From contig CAYRMW010000005.1 of the NCBI GenBank assembly GCA_964425595.1, positions 1-60,480 of the forward strand: a stretch of 60,480 bases of DNA. The letters run 5' to 3'. This DNA comes from Caccovicinus sp964425595 (GTDB lineage: Bacteria > Bacillota > Clostridia > Lachnospirales > Lachnospiraceae). Every line of letters begins with the position of its first letter. Position 1 is the first letter of the stretch. The notes under the pieces are model-generated. The model saw only the letters and a program-made list of their open reading frames with translations. It searched no databases and was not told the DNA's origin. A program made the translations under genes and the position numbers. Below, one piece after another: positions 25,506-35,307 of this stretch.

Positions 25506-26579
25506 TCAGATCCGGTCAAAATACTCCCGGATCTGCCGGTCCATCTCTTCCCGCATATCCTTGCCGTCCAGATAAGCCCTGGACCACTCTACGGTCTTTT
25601 CCACCGCTTCCTTTACGTGATACCTCGGGCGCCAGCCGAACGTCTTTTTGATCCGGGAACAGTCCAGCTTCAGGAAAGAAGCCTCATGAGGGCCGCCGTC
25701 GCTGCGGTTCACCCAGCGAAGTCCCTGCCCCCAGGCCGCGCAGAACATATCCGCAAGCTCCCCTGTGGTCACGCAGTCGCAGTCATCGGGCCCCACATTA
25801 TAGCAGCCGGCAGCGGACGGATCCTGAAACTGGCGCATGGCGATGGTCAGGTACGCCCCCAGCGGCTCCAGCACATGCTGATAGGGCCGGGTCGAACAGG
25901 GATTGCGGACCACGATCTCCTGCGCCTGCGCAGCGGCCCGGACGCAGTCGGGAATGATCCGGTCACGGGCAAAGTCGCCGCCGCCGATCACGTTTCCCGC
26001 CCTGGCCGTAGAGATAGCGCAGGAATCATCAGAAAAGAACGACTTACGATAGCTTCCGGTCACCAGCTCCGAGCAGGATTTGCTGTTGGAGTAGGGATCG
26101 TATCCGTCCAGAGGATCGCACTCCCGGTAACCGTACTCCCACTCCCGGTTCTCATAAACCTTATCGGTCGTCACATTTAAGAACGACTTTACCGTACCGG
26201 TGCGCCGGATGCACTCCAACACATGGACGGTGCCCATGACATTGGTCTCATAGGTATACAGGGGATCCCGGTAGGCATCCCGGACAATGGGCTGCGCCGC
26301 CAGGTGAAAGACGATTTCCGGCCGCGCCGCCGAAAATGCCGCCAGCAAATCGTCCAGGCTGCGAATATCGCCTTCTATCGAGCGCATCGTCTCCGCCAGG
26401 CCGGCTGCGGCAAAAAGGCTGGGATCGGTGGGCGGCTTCAGGGCATAGCCGGTCACCCGCGCCCCGGCCAGAGTCAGGATCCGGCAGAGCCAGGAACCCT
26501 TAAACCCAGTATGTCCCGTCACCAGGACCGGCCGGCCATGATAAAATCTGCTTAATTCTTCCATGGAAAGTCCTCGCAT
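25506..26579 (-). CDS. rfbG: CDP-glucose 4,6-dehydratase
   Basis: A 357-residue short-chain dehydrogenase of the extended type: NAD-binding VTGHTGFKGSWL near residue 19, FHLAAQP, the TTD motif (NVTTDKVYEN) and the catalytic YSNSKSCSE region. It converts CDP-glucose to CDP-4-keto-6-deoxyglucose. GGAGG places the start at 26579. It lies 9 bases after rfbF and 90 bases before rfbH, in the order of their reactions. Confidence 0.94.
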   Translation of the reverse strand: MRGLSMEELSRFYHGRPVLVTGHTGFKGSWLCRILTLAGARVTGYALKPPTDPSLFAAAGLAETMRSIEGDIRSLDDLLAAFSAARPEIVFHLAAQPIVRDAYRDPLYTYETNVMGTVHVLECIRRTGTVKSFLNVTTDKVYENREWEYGYRECDPLDGYDPYSNSKSCSELVTGSYRKSFFSDDSCAISTARAGNVIGGGDFARDRIIPDCVRAAAQAQEIVVRNPCSTRPYQHVLEPLGAYLTIAMRQFQDPSAAGCYNVGPDDCDCVTTGELADMFCAAWGQGLRWVNRSDGGPHEASFLKLDCSRIKKTFGWRPRYHVKEAVEKTVEWSRAYLDGKDMREEMDRQIREYFDRI

Positions 26580-26588
26580 ACGCTCCTC

Positions 26589-27359
26589 CTACCAGATTTT
26601 CCAGGGGGCCTGCCCCGACTGCCACATGGCCTCCAGCTGCAGCTTGTCCCGCTGGGTATCCATGCATTTCCAGAATCCATCGTGGGCAAAGGCCATCAGC
26701 TCGCCGTCCCGGGCCAGATTTTCTAACGGCGCTTTCTCCAGCACCGTATCGTCCCCGTCGATATAATCAAAGATCTGCGGATTCATTACCATGAACCCGC
26801 CGTTGATCAGGGCGCCGTCCCGGTCATGCTTTTCCCTGAACGCCTGGATACGGCCATCCCCCTGAACATCAAGGACGCCGAAGCGCTGCCCCACATTCAC
26901 CGCCGTGATGGTGGCAATCCGGCCATGCTGCCGGTGGAACGCCTCCAGTTTCGTCAGATCCACATCCGCCAGGCCGTCGCCGTAGGTCAGCATAAAGGGA
27001 CCATCCCCCACATAAGGACGGATGCGCTTCACCCGGCCGCCGGTCATGGTATTTAAACCGGTATCCACCAGGGTCACCTTCCATGGTTCGGAATAGTTAT
27101 TGTGCACTTCCATCTGATTATTAGCCAGATCGAAGGTCACATCGGACATGTGAAGGAAATAATCCGCAAAAAATTCCTTCACCACATATTGCTTATAGCC
27201 CAGGCAGATCACGAATTCATGGAACCCATACTGGGAATAATACTTCATGATATGCCAGAGGATGGGCTTTTCTCCGATCTCGATCATGGGCTTGGGCCGC
27301 AGATGGCTCTCTTCACTGATCCTGGTGCCGAAGCCTCCGGCAAGCAATACAACTTTCAT
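26589..27359 (-). CDS. rfbF: glucose-1-phosphate cytidylyltransferase
   Basis: The 256-residue protein begins MKVVLLAGGFGTRISEES, the sugar nucleotidyltransferase signature, and has the length and YGDGLADVD and WKCMDTQRDK motifs of RfbF. It makes CDP-glucose from CTP and glucose-1-phosphate, the first step to 3,6-dideoxyhexoses. The start at 27359 follows GGAGGAG; it overlaps the stop of the membrane protein upstream (TGATG), indicating coupled translation. Confidence 0.94.
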   Translation of the reverse strand: MKVVLLAGGFGTRISEESHLRPKPMIEIGEKPILWHIMKYYSQYGFHEFVICLGYKQYVVKEFFADYFLHMSDVTFDLANNQMEVHNNYSEPWKVTLVDTGLNTMTGGRVKRIRPYVGDGPFMLTYGDGLADVDLTKLEAFHRQHGRIATITAVNVGQRFGVLDVQGDGRIQAFREKHDRDGALINGGFMVMNPQIFDYIDGDDTVLEKAPLENLARDGELMAFAHDGFWKCMDTQRDKLQLEAMWQSGQAPWKIW

Positions 27360-28825
27360 CAATCTTCTCCTCCGAATATATTCCATTTCTGTTCTTCCAA
27401 TATGGCCAGGGCGCTGCGGATCCTTTCCGGACCGTGGCGATACTGCATCCAGGTCTCCAGCTCATCATCCGACGCTTCCCGGTAATGCAGCGCGATCTCC
27501 CGCACGCTGCGGGCATACGCTTTCCGGTTCGGCGCCTTTTTTATCTCCATCGCGGTCGTGTACAAATTCCCCGCCAGGATGATCAGGGCGAATGCCGCGG
27601 CCATCACGCGCAGCGCGGCTTCTTTGCGTCCTGCCCGGGCATCCGTTTTTGCCGCCTTCTTCCCGGCCCTGCGAAGCAGGCCGAAGGTCAGGATAATGCC
27701 CAGGATGCCTGCCTGGTACTGGAGGGCATAGCGGGAAGACATGCCGTAATCGCTGTTTTCAAAGATCCAGCGGGCCGCCAGCACCAGAAGGTGATTGCAG
27801 CCGCCCCAGAAGATGAGCATCAGCGGAAAAATGGATGTCTGGTAAAGGCGGCGGGAAAACTGCGCCCGGAGAGCCAGCAGATACCCGGCAAACACCAGAA
27901 TCCCCAGGAGGTAGCAGAGCGCCATCCCCCGGTCAAGGTTCGTCAGCAGCTCCGTCAGAGGCTCATCCCCGATCACCAGGGTGGCAAGGCTTTTTACCAG
28001 GAACTTGGGGAACAGGATCCAGTTATCCGCCAGCACCTGGGCGATGCTCCGTCCCGTCGTCCCCGCATACTCCGTCTCCGCAAACGCGTTGCTGATCAGA
28101 TAGAGAAGCATCGGCACAAGGACATGCGCCCCGTAAACCAGGTGCCGGTAATCCGGCCGGCCTTTTCTCTTTTTGTCCAGAACAAAGCAGAAACCGTAAG
28201 TCAGGATCAGGATCGCCGCGTAGGCCGCACCGTAAGCGCCCCCGGTCCCCAAAATGAGCAGCCAGGGCAGGATCTTTAACATGCGCCGGTCGCGGGTATC
28301 CTGACGGGCCGTCTCTTCCTGAAGCAGTCCTGCGCCGTTCTGCCGCTCCCAGACCCGGTCCCAGAGGAAAAAGTGCAGGTAAAATCCGGCAAAAGCCAGG
28401 AAATGGCACCAGCCGGTCCCGTTTGTGATCATCTCCCATTTATTCAAGCTGAAAAAGACGGCCATCAGGACGGCGTACCAGAAGATCCCGATGCGCCGCC
28501 GGCGGCAGTAAGCGCTCAGCACCAGGGCCGCCGCCCCTGTGCACAAAGCCCCGAGCACCATCTCAAAGGTAGTGGAATAACGAAAAAACACCACATTGAT
28601 GATCCTCTCCAGGTAATTCACCGGCATCCGGGTAAAGATATCCGCCACGAAAAACTTTTTCGGGTCCCAGACATCGGGGAGATAACTGTTGATCAGCCGA
28701 ATATAGTCCGTATAGACCACGTCCTCCGTAGCCGCCAGAATGTACCAGATATAAAATACGGTGCCCAGGACGGGAACCAGGTACCATAACCACCCGTCCC
28801 GCCGGTTAAGCTTCTCTGTCTGCAT
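27359..28825 (-). CDS. polytopic membrane protein of the polysaccharide cluster
   Basis: The 488-residue product has about ten to eleven hydrophobic helices and short loops. I do not recognise a named family. The first periplasmic loop (VVYTDYIRLIN, with a DxxRLI pattern) and overall shape suggest a GT-C-type lipid-dependent glycosyltransferase or related protein. The start at 28825 follows GAGGGA; a longer frame that begins 27 codons earlier is not favoured. It is coupled to rfbF by a TGATG overlap. Confidence 0.72.
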   Translation of the reverse strand: MQTEKLNRRDGWLWYLVPVLGTVFYIWYILAATEDVVYTDYIRLINSYLPDVWDPKKFFVADIFTRMPVNYLERIINVVFFRYSTTFEMVLGALCTGAAALVLSAYCRRRRIGIFWYAVLMAVFFSLNKWEMITNGTGWCHFLAFAGFYLHFFLWDRVWERQNGAGLLQEETARQDTRDRRMLKILPWLLILGTGGAYGAAYAAILILTYGFCFVLDKKRKGRPDYRHLVYGAHVLVPMLLYLISNAFAETEYAGTTGRSIAQVLADNWILFPKFLVKSLATLVIGDEPLTELLTNLDRGMALCYLLGILVFAGYLLALRAQFSRRLYQTSIFPLMLIFWGGCNHLLVLAARWIFENSDYGMSSRYALQYQAGILGIILTFGLLRRAGKKAAKTDARAGRKEAALRVMAAAFALIILAGNLYTTAMEIKKAPNRKAYARSVREIALHYREASDDELETWMQYRHGPERIRSALAILEEQKWNIFGGED

Positions 28826-28920
28826 GGCAATTTCCCTCTTTTTCGTGGCTTGCGGCGGCAGGTTTTCCGCCCCGCGCCGCATCGCAAAGTATCCGGCAGA
28901 ACACACCGGCGGCGATCCGC

Positions 28921-30903
28921 TTAATCCGCCGTGATCTCCACCAGCGTAGCCAGCCGGGTTTCTCCCCGCTGTTCCTGCGCGTTCTGCATATAGAAGTTAT
29001 TTTCAATCCGGATATCCAGGATCTGACCGGCCTCCGCCCGGATCTCGGTTTCATACACGCTCGCCGTTACGGGGATGGTCTGGTACAGCTCGCCGTCTAC
29101 ATAAATCTCCGTCTCCTCCCCGCCGGAAAGCACACCCGGATACATGAATGTAAAGGAAACGATCCCGGTCTGCCCGGCAAGCACATGAAAGCGGCTTTCC
29201 TCATCCAGCCATCCGTCATCGTAGAGTCCATACTCCACATCCAGCTTAAGATCGCGCACAAACCGGGTGATATCCTGGAAGCCGTTGTTCTCCGGATCTT
29301 CACGAAGCACCAGCATCTGATCCGTCACCAGGCCGATCTCGGCGATGCTCTCAATATGCTGCACGGTGGTGCCCTCAGCCTTGCGCTCCGGGTCAAACAC
29401 CTTAAAAAAGGTCTCCGCCGTAAACTCGCTCATCTCGTAGCGGTTGCCGAGAATGTAAATGGTCTTTCCGAAGATCCCATCGCCGTAGCGGCCATAGGTC
29501 TCCTCGGCCAGCGAATTGTAGCGCATCTGGTTCGGCCAGAGATACAGGTTCTCATAATGATCCCGAAAGAAGCTTTCCACCGGAACCATCAGCAGAAGAT
29601 AGAAAAGAAAGCCCGCACAGCAAAGCAGCGCCGTTCCTCTCCTCTTCTCCTGCCTCGGTGCCGGCGCCGGAGAATGCTGGGCCCGGAAATTTGCCTCGGC
29701 ACTGTCTGCCGCCGCCTGAAGCTGCGCCGCCCTCCCGGCCTTTTTTCCTTCCCCCGGCCCGAAACGCCTAAACGGCATAAATGGTTCTTCCTCCCTTTTT
29801 TCCCCCGGCGCGAGGACGCCGCAGATATAGGAAAGGAACAAAAGCGCGGCGGCATAAGAGACGTACACCCAGCGCATTTCCACCCGGACCGTCACGCTGG
29901 ACGAACCGATACACAGGGCAATAAAGACCAGGAACAGTGCCAGGTTCGATAAGCAGCTTTTCCGTCTCTCCCTGTCCCGGATCACCACCGCCAGGAAAGC
30001 GATCACGAAGGCAAAGAGCACGGCATCCGCGCCGTACACGAAAAACTTGACCGAGCGCGGCGTATCCGTCCAGGTCAGGCCGTTTAAATACTCCGGCCCC
30101 GCGTTGATGCCGAAGATATACGCCACCTGGCTTAAGGCAAAGCGTATGGCCTGCGCCAGGGAAAATGTGTTCGCCACCTGGGTCCCCCCGGTACCTGCCG
30201 GCGACAGCGTCCCGATGGTGAGCAGACGGATGAGCTGCACCGCCGCAAACAGGATCGTGGGATGTATCCACTCCCGGAGCCGGAAACGCCGCCGCAAAAG
30301 CAGGACCAGATAGAAAAGCGGCAGCAGGGCCATGTAGCGTTCATGGACAAAGCAGACGCCAAAATACAGCCAGCAGGCGGCATAAAAGTGTCCGCTCCGC
30401 TCCTTCTGGTCATTCAGGTAAACATACAGGCACCATAAGATCCCCACGGCCATCCAGAGCGCCATGGTTTCCATCAGGCCGTACATCTGGCCGATCTGGT
30501 AATAGGCCATCCTGGACAGCAAAAACAGGATCCCCACGAAAAAACCCGGCAGATTCCGCCCGGAAAGCCGCCGTCCCAGATAATACAGGAAAAAGGCCAG
30601 CGATCCGTTCAGCAGGATGTTGACCGGAACCACCCAGGTAATGTGCGTCCCGACCACCGCCAGTTCCAGCCATGCCGCCAGATAGTACAGGAAGCGGAAC
30701 CGGGTGCTTCCCAGGGGGAAAACATATTCCATAAACGACTGCTCGCCGTAACAGGACCACAGATACAGATCATCCATATACAGCCCTTTGATCTCGATCC
30801 CCCGGTTGATAAAAAACGCAAATCCGATCAGAAGCGCCGCCGCGATGATGTCATCCCGTATCTGCAGCCTCTGCTCTGCCGTCTCATTCGAAAGTGGTCT
30901 CAA
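28921..30903 (-). CDS. large membrane protein, GT-C-like, with C-terminal exoplasmic domain
   Basis: The 660-residue protein starts from TTG at 30903; AGAAGGAGG stands nine bases upstream and no in-frame ATG lies near. About eleven membrane helices cover residues 20-450. The first outer loop has an acidic pair (KGLYMDDLYLW), a feature of GT-C glycosyltransferases that use lipid-phosphate donors. The last 180 residues are soluble and beta-rich, presumably outside the cell. It may transfer the sugar loaded on undecaprenyl phosphate by the GtrB-like protein. Precise role unknown. Confidence 0.7.
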   Translation of the reverse strand: MRPLSNETAEQRLQIRDDIIAAALLIGFAFFINRGIEIKGLYMDDLYLWSCYGEQSFMEYVFPLGSTRFRFLYYLAAWLELAVVGTHITWVVPVNILLNGSLAFFLYYLGRRLSGRNLPGFFVGILFLLSRMAYYQIGQMYGLMETMALWMAVGILWCLYVYLNDQKERSGHFYAACWLYFGVCFVHERYMALLPLFYLVLLLRRRFRLREWIHPTILFAAVQLIRLLTIGTLSPAGTGGTQVANTFSLAQAIRFALSQVAYIFGINAGPEYLNGLTWTDTPRSVKFFVYGADAVLFAFVIAFLAVVIRDRERRKSCLSNLALFLVFIALCIGSSSVTVRVEMRWVYVSYAAALLFLSYICGVLAPGEKREEEPFMPFRRFGPGEGKKAGRAAQLQAAADSAEANFRAQHSPAPAPRQEKRRGTALLCCAGFLFYLLLMVPVESFFRDHYENLYLWPNQMRYNSLAEETYGRYGDGIFGKTIYILGNRYEMSEFTAETFFKVFDPERKAEGTTVQHIESIAEIGLVTDQMLVLREDPENNGFQDITRFVRDLKLDVEYGLYDDGWLDEESRFHVLAGQTGIVSFTFMYPGVLSGGEETEIYVDGELYQTIPVTASVYETEIRAEAGQILDIRIENNFYMQNAQEQRGETRLATLVEITAD

Positions 30904-30980
30904 TATTTCCGCCTCCTTCTATGATGATGGTGGGGCAAACCGCCGTTTTGTCCCCTGCTGCCAGGCTGGCGGATGCCGCG

Positions 30981-33398
30981 TCAGCGGACTTTACCATTGA
31001 CACGGTAAAATTCCTCCGCAGCCGCCTCCGGATCGACCGGAAGCTGCCCGTCCAGGTTCACCCTGGCCAGCATGTTGCCGTTTTCATAACGGATGTCCGC
31101 CAGGCTCCCGTCCTCGATCAGGTAGCGGACCACGTCATAAGCCCGCGTCCCCTGCTCAAGCCACCCTGCCTGGACATAGATATAGTCCGTTCCGGCAAAC
31201 CGCAGGAAATCTTTAAAGTTATCCAGTGTTTTTACCAGGCACACGTTCCCGCCGCTTCCGGTCACATCGTAATAGCTCTGTACATTGCAGGGGAACCACA
31301 GGACATCCGGATGCTCCCCGAAAGCGATCACCCGTGTCCGCGGATCCTGGGAAAGGATGGTCCAGATCGCCTGATCCCCCTCCTCACACCTTTTTTCATA
31401 AACCGCCTCCTGATGGTTGAAAAAGCCCAGATGCTTCCAGCGCAGCGGAGAAAAGCCGTCCGTTCCCGCCCAGTTCGTGCACAACGTTACCGCCGTCAGG
31501 AAGAATACGCACCCCGTCCCCAGGATCCCGAACGTCCCGCGCTCCCTCCGGCCGGCCGCGGCAAGCCCCTGTTCCAGGCTGTAAGGCCCGATCAGCGCCA
31601 TAAGCGCATAAAACAGCATGAAATAATTTCCGTCCACCTGCCAGAGCAGATAAAGGCTTGCCAGGCTGGCCACGCCGATCCAGATGCCGGCCATGCGGAC
31701 CAGACGGATCACTTCCGCCTTCTCTTCTTTTTTTCTTCCCCAGAAAAGCCAGGCCAGAAGGCTCACCGCCGTAAGGCATCCGCCCCAGGCGATCACCACG
31801 TGGTCCATATCGTCCCCGACCGGCGCCGCCAGGACGCCGTAAAGCCTCCCCAGGAGAAAGCGCAGGCTTTCTCCTGTCTCCATGGTCAGGCCCTGAACGG
31901 GGACTGGCAGGAAAGCATAGGGCCAGCGGACCTGAAACCCAAGAAGCTTCCAGATCGAGACGAATACGGAGGTCACCGGCACGCCGGTCATCCGCAGCGT
32001 ACGTTCCCATGTTCCCAGCCAGGCGCCGCCGCAGACAAAAAGGATCGCCGCAGAGACCGTAAGCCAGGCCGCCGCCCCCGCCTTTTCTCTCCTGCCGGAG
32101 AGGACGCTTTCTCTCCGTCTCCTTCCCGAACCAACCGCCAGAAAAAACCAGCAGGCCGCCGCCAGCACCAGAGAGAAGACCAGGGCGGTGGGCTTCATGG
32201 AAAAACTCAGCAGGCACGCGCCGAGAGCGGCAAAAAACCACTTTCGCTTCTCCTGCGCCTTCCCGGAAAGCAGGATCCCGGCCGCTGACGCCAGGATGCA
32301 CAGCTGGCAGGCCAGCGTGGCCGTATCGCTCTTTGCCGTGATAGCCATATTCATAATGCCCGGGGTCAGCGCACCAAACGCCGCCGTCGCCAGACACCTG
32401 AGCTTCTCGCCCCCGGAAAGAGCCGCGATCCCCGCCGCCAGCACCAGCACAAACACCGTAAGCCACAGATTAAAGCAAAGCTGATAGCTCCAGGTGACCG
32501 TTCCCGCCAGGGGAAAGGACAGGATCTCGTAGCCTTTTGGATAGGTATAGACCAGATTGATGTTCCCCAGATCTTCATAGATTCCCCCGCCGGTATCCAG
32601 AATATACTGCGAACGGAGGCCGTAATGGAGTGAATCATAATCCGGCTTTAAGTTCATCCTGGCTAGCTGGATAAACAGCATGGTCAGGATCAGCGCAAAA
32701 AGAAGACCGGGCAGGACGTTTCTTCCCGTCCCGCATGCGCCCGCCTCCCCGTTCCCGCTCCGGGCAGACGCACGGCCCATGGCCGGATTTTCCCTGAGCC
32801 ATCGGTTCACCGCAACAGCTCGCCTTAAGAGCCTCTTCCGGTTCGTCAGGAGGACAAGCAGCGCCACGCACGCCGCCAGGAGCCGGATCCGCAGCAGCCC
32901 GCCGATCCCGAAAGCAGAAAACAGGCAGACCAGGCTGATCCACGCGCCGCTTCCCAGAAGGAATGCCGCGCACAGCCGCCAGAGGCGTCCCGCGGCGGCA
33001 CCGTCAGCGCCGTCAGGCACTGCTCCTGCCGCCTTTTCTGCCGCCCGCCTTATGGTATCCCCGAAAAGGAGCAGCAGCATAAACCATAAGCCCGACACCA
33101 AAAGAGGCAGAAAGATCTGATGGAGCCAGGCGCCGGCCAGGATCTCCGCCAGCAATCCCGTTCCCGAGATCCCGGCGGTGATCCTGCCCTGGCTGTATCC
33201 CACAGAAAATGCCGCCGCCCAGAGAAAGAACACGCCGGTCTCCAAAACCATCTTCAGGCCTTCCATGCCAAACAGCTTCTGCCCCAAGCTCCACTTACTG
33301 GTCAGCGAAAACGCCCCCACTGCCACCAGTCCTGCCGAAAACAGGCAGAAGATCCAAAAAGCCGGACCGCAGCGGCGGCTTCCCGTACTCTCATCCAT
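30981..33398 (-). CDS. very large polytopic membrane protein, GT-C-like
   Basis: This 805-residue protein has about fourteen to sixteen hydrophobic helices and a soluble C-terminal domain (about the last 130 residues). The segment LARMNLKPDYDSLHYGLRSQ near residue 230 holds a conserved-looking acidic motif in an outer loop, as in GT-C enzymes. I cannot name a family. The start at 33398 follows GGAGAGG and overlaps the stop of the GT2 gene upstream by 8 bases. Strong Ala/Gly/Leu richness matches the neighbours, so there is no sign of recent transfer. Confidence 0.7.
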   Translation of the reverse strand: MDESTGSRRCGPAFWIFCLFSAGLVAVGAFSLTSKWSLGQKLFGMEGLKMVLETGVFFLWAAAFSVGYSQGRITAGISGTGLLAEILAGAWLHQIFLPLLVSGLWFMLLLLFGDTIRRAAEKAAGAVPDGADGAAAGRLWRLCAAFLLGSGAWISLVCLFSAFGIGGLLRIRLLAACVALLVLLTNRKRLLRRAVAVNRWLRENPAMGRASARSGNGEAGACGTGRNVLPGLLFALILTMLFIQLARMNLKPDYDSLHYGLRSQYILDTGGGIYEDLGNINLVYTYPKGYEILSFPLAGTVTWSYQLCFNLWLTVFVLVLAAGIAALSGGEKLRCLATAAFGALTPGIMNMAITAKSDTATLACQLCILASAAGILLSGKAQEKRKWFFAALGACLLSFSMKPTALVFSLVLAAACWFFLAVGSGRRRRESVLSGRREKAGAAAWLTVSAAILFVCGGAWLGTWERTLRMTGVPVTSVFVSIWKLLGFQVRWPYAFLPVPVQGLTMETGESLRFLLGRLYGVLAAPVGDDMDHVVIAWGGCLTAVSLLAWLFWGRKKEEKAEVIRLVRMAGIWIGVASLASLYLLWQVDGNYFMLFYALMALIGPYSLEQGLAAAGRRERGTFGILGTGCVFFLTAVTLCTNWAGTDGFSPLRWKHLGFFNHQEAVYEKRCEEGDQAIWTILSQDPRTRVIAFGEHPDVLWFPCNVQSYYDVTGSGGNVCLVKTLDNFKDFLRFAGTDYIYVQAGWLEQGTRAYDVVRYLIEDGSLADIRYENGNMLARVNLDGQLPVDPEAAAEEFYRVNGKVR

Positions 33399-34206
33399 CT
33401 TTCCTCTCCATTCCATCCTCTTGATAGGAAGCGTAAGCTCCCCGGTAAAACCGCATCAGGAATCTGGCTGCGGGCTTCGGCCAGAGCCGTTCAAACATCG
33501 CCAGCTCCTCTGCATCGCGGCGTGAGTCCCTCATACAGGCATTGGTCGCCGCCTCCGGATGAAGACGATGGAACATCAGCGGTTCCTCCGCGCAGATAAA
33601 GCGTCCCGGCCGCATGGCCAGGTCGATCAGGGTATCCCAGTCAAGGGCAAACTGACAGGAGGAATGAAACAGCGGCTCCCCCAGCATCGCCTTGTTGTAC
33701 GTGCATGCGGGACAGCAGATCGAATTCCCGAAGAGCAGCGCAGACATTTTCACCGGCCGCAGATGATTCAGATAAGGGATCCGCAAGGGGAGGCGCAGGA
33801 TCTTCTTTACCAGCGTCAGCCGCTCGCCGGGTTCGAGATGATGCTGCCGTACGGTCACATAGTCCGTCGTAAACAGGCTGATATCATCGAATCGGCGGAC
33901 ATACTTCAGCAATGTCCTGACGTAATTGCGCCCATACATATCGTCCTGGTGGGCGATGGTCACATAGCGGGAATCTGCCTTTGCGAAGGCAAAGTTCCAG
34001 TCCTCCTGGATCCCGCTCTCCCCTTCGCGCACAAAAACCGGGATGTGGTACTGACCGGCCAGCCGCCGGATGTAGGGACTGGGCGTAGAGGTGCAGAGGA
34101 TCACCTGCGTAGGAACGCTCTGCCCGACCGCCGAGCGGATGCATGCCTCCAGGTAGGGGGAATCGTTATATGCGCAGATCGCAAACGTATGCAGTTCCTT
34201 CGTCAT
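33391..34206 (-). CDS. GT2 glycosyltransferase
   Basis: A 271-residue soluble GT-A protein: TFAICAYNDSPYLEACIRS at the N-terminus, the metal-binding HQDDMYG motif, and a CQFALDWDTLIDLA segment typical of family 2. The first ATG (34212) would overlap the acyltransferase stop as ATGA, but the AGGAG site is only two bases from it, so the ATG at 34206 is preferred. It probably adds one residue of the repeat unit from a nucleotide sugar at the cytoplasmic face. Confidence 0.85.
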   Translation of the reverse strand: MTKELHTFAICAYNDSPYLEACIRSAVGQSVPTQVILCTSTPSPYIRRLAGQYHIPVFVREGESGIQEDWNFAFAKADSRYVTIAHQDDMYGRNYVRTLLKYVRRFDDISLFTTDYVTVRQHHLEPGERLTLVKKILRLPLRIPYLNHLRPVKMSALLFGNSICCPACTYNKAMLGEPLFHSSCQFALDWDTLIDLAMRPGRFICAEEPLMFHRLHPEAATNACMRDSRRDAEELAMFERLWPKPAARFLMRFYRGAYASYQEDGMERKDG

Positions 34207-34208
34207 GT

Positions 34209-35273
34209 TCATTTCTCCTTTTCCGATTCCCGGCCGCGTCCGGCCGGACGGCGCAAAAGAAGCGCCACAAAGAGACTTAACAGCGCGATCACCGTGAAAT
34301 GGTAAGAAACGCCGATCAGATTTTTGGTCATGTGGTTCGCCTTGATGATCTGCGGCATCAGCGGCGTCACGACGCCGTCCAGCCAGATCAGCACGGGCAC
34401 ATGCACCGCCATAATGACCATGCTGTTGACGCCGTACAGGGAAAGCACCCATGCCAGTGGACGCACCCGGCTGGCCAGGGCACAAAAAAGCATCACCAGA
34501 TAGCAGCCGGCAAACGCGGCCAGATAAAAACTCCAGAGTCCGGCGTTGCCAAACCACGCGCCGTTAATATCCACGCGGCCGTTCTGCTTTACGCAGAACA
34601 GCCACACCGCTGCCGCCGGGACCGCCATCGCCGCCAGGATCTTTTTCCACCGGTCCGGCAGCTTCCCGCCGGCAAGGACTCGCTCCTCCCAGAGCCGCCA
34701 CTGATGCCCGGCAAAGAAAAACCCCTGAAGGATCATCGCCAGTTCAAAGCCCCAGGGCATCCGATCCGCCGTCTCCTTTATCCTCCAGCCCGCCGCCACG
34801 ATCAGCACCGTCATGACCGCTTCCAGCGCAAGCTGCTGCCGGCCGTTCTTTCCCAGACGGCTGACGCGAAGCACCAGATAAAACAAACAGTTGGCCACAA
34901 AAAACATGGGCAGAAACCAGAGGGGGAGATTCGGCAGATAATTGTTGATGCCGATCCCCCACAACATGCCCGAAAGATACGTGCAGTATTCCGCCGCGTT
35001 CTCCGGCCACGCATACAGGATCGAAAAGAAGGCAAAGAAAAAATACGGCTGGATCAGCCGGTAGAACTTCCCGGAGACAAACTGCAGTACGCTCTCTCCT
35101 TCCTTGATCCGCAGCAGGTAGCCGCCCACCAGAAGAAAAACGGGAAGCTGAATACTGTACACCAGCTGATTCAACTTTCCCCCGTAATCAAAATAGCGGT
35201 TCATATGCCCCAGGATCACCAGAAGGATGGCGACCCCTTTCGCCATGTCAATGTAAACCTTTCGCCCGCTCAC
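34209..35273 (-). CDS. acyltransferase 3-family membrane protein
   Basis: The 354-residue protein has about ten helices and the AT3 N-terminus (YIDMAKGVAILLVILGH, with the catalytic-type His in LGHMNR). The PVFLLVGGYLLR region follows, as in OatA/WecH relatives that O-acetylate or succinylate sugars. I place the start at GTG 35273, preceded by AAAGGA, because it puts the first helix in the usual position; an upstream ATG (35294) lacks a ribosome site and an upstream TTG is unlikely. It probably acylates the glycan. Confidence 0.82.
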   Translation of the reverse strand: MSGRKVYIDMAKGVAILLVILGHMNRYFDYGGKLNQLVYSIQLPVFLLVGGYLLRIKEGESVLQFVSGKFYRLIQPYFFFAFFSILYAWPENAAEYCTYLSGMLWGIGINNYLPNLPLWFLPMFFVANCLFYLVLRVSRLGKNGRQQLALEAVMTVLIVAAGWRIKETADRMPWGFELAMILQGFFFAGHQWRLWEERVLAGGKLPDRWKKILAAMAVPAAAVWLFCVKQNGRVDINGAWFGNAGLWSFYLAAFAGCYLVMLFCALASRVRPLAWVLSLYGVNSMVIMAVHVPVLIWLDGVVTPLMPQIIKANHMTKNLIGVSYHFTVIALLSLFVALLLRRPAGRGRESEKEK

Positions 35274-35307
35274 CCTTTTGTTCCTTTCCTCCATGGTCGT
35301 CGCCGGA

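Noticed and set aside
24729..26180. A 483-codon plus-strand open frame over rfbH and rfbG
   Set aside because: Both minus-strand genes carry their catalytic motifs; the plus frame is rich in Arg, His and Pro with no motif or ribosome site.
30894..32288. A 464-codon plus-strand open frame over the 805-residue membrane protein gene
   Set aside because: The minus-strand frame has a clear start, overlap coupling and helix pattern; the plus frame is an Arg/Pro/Gln-rich shadow.
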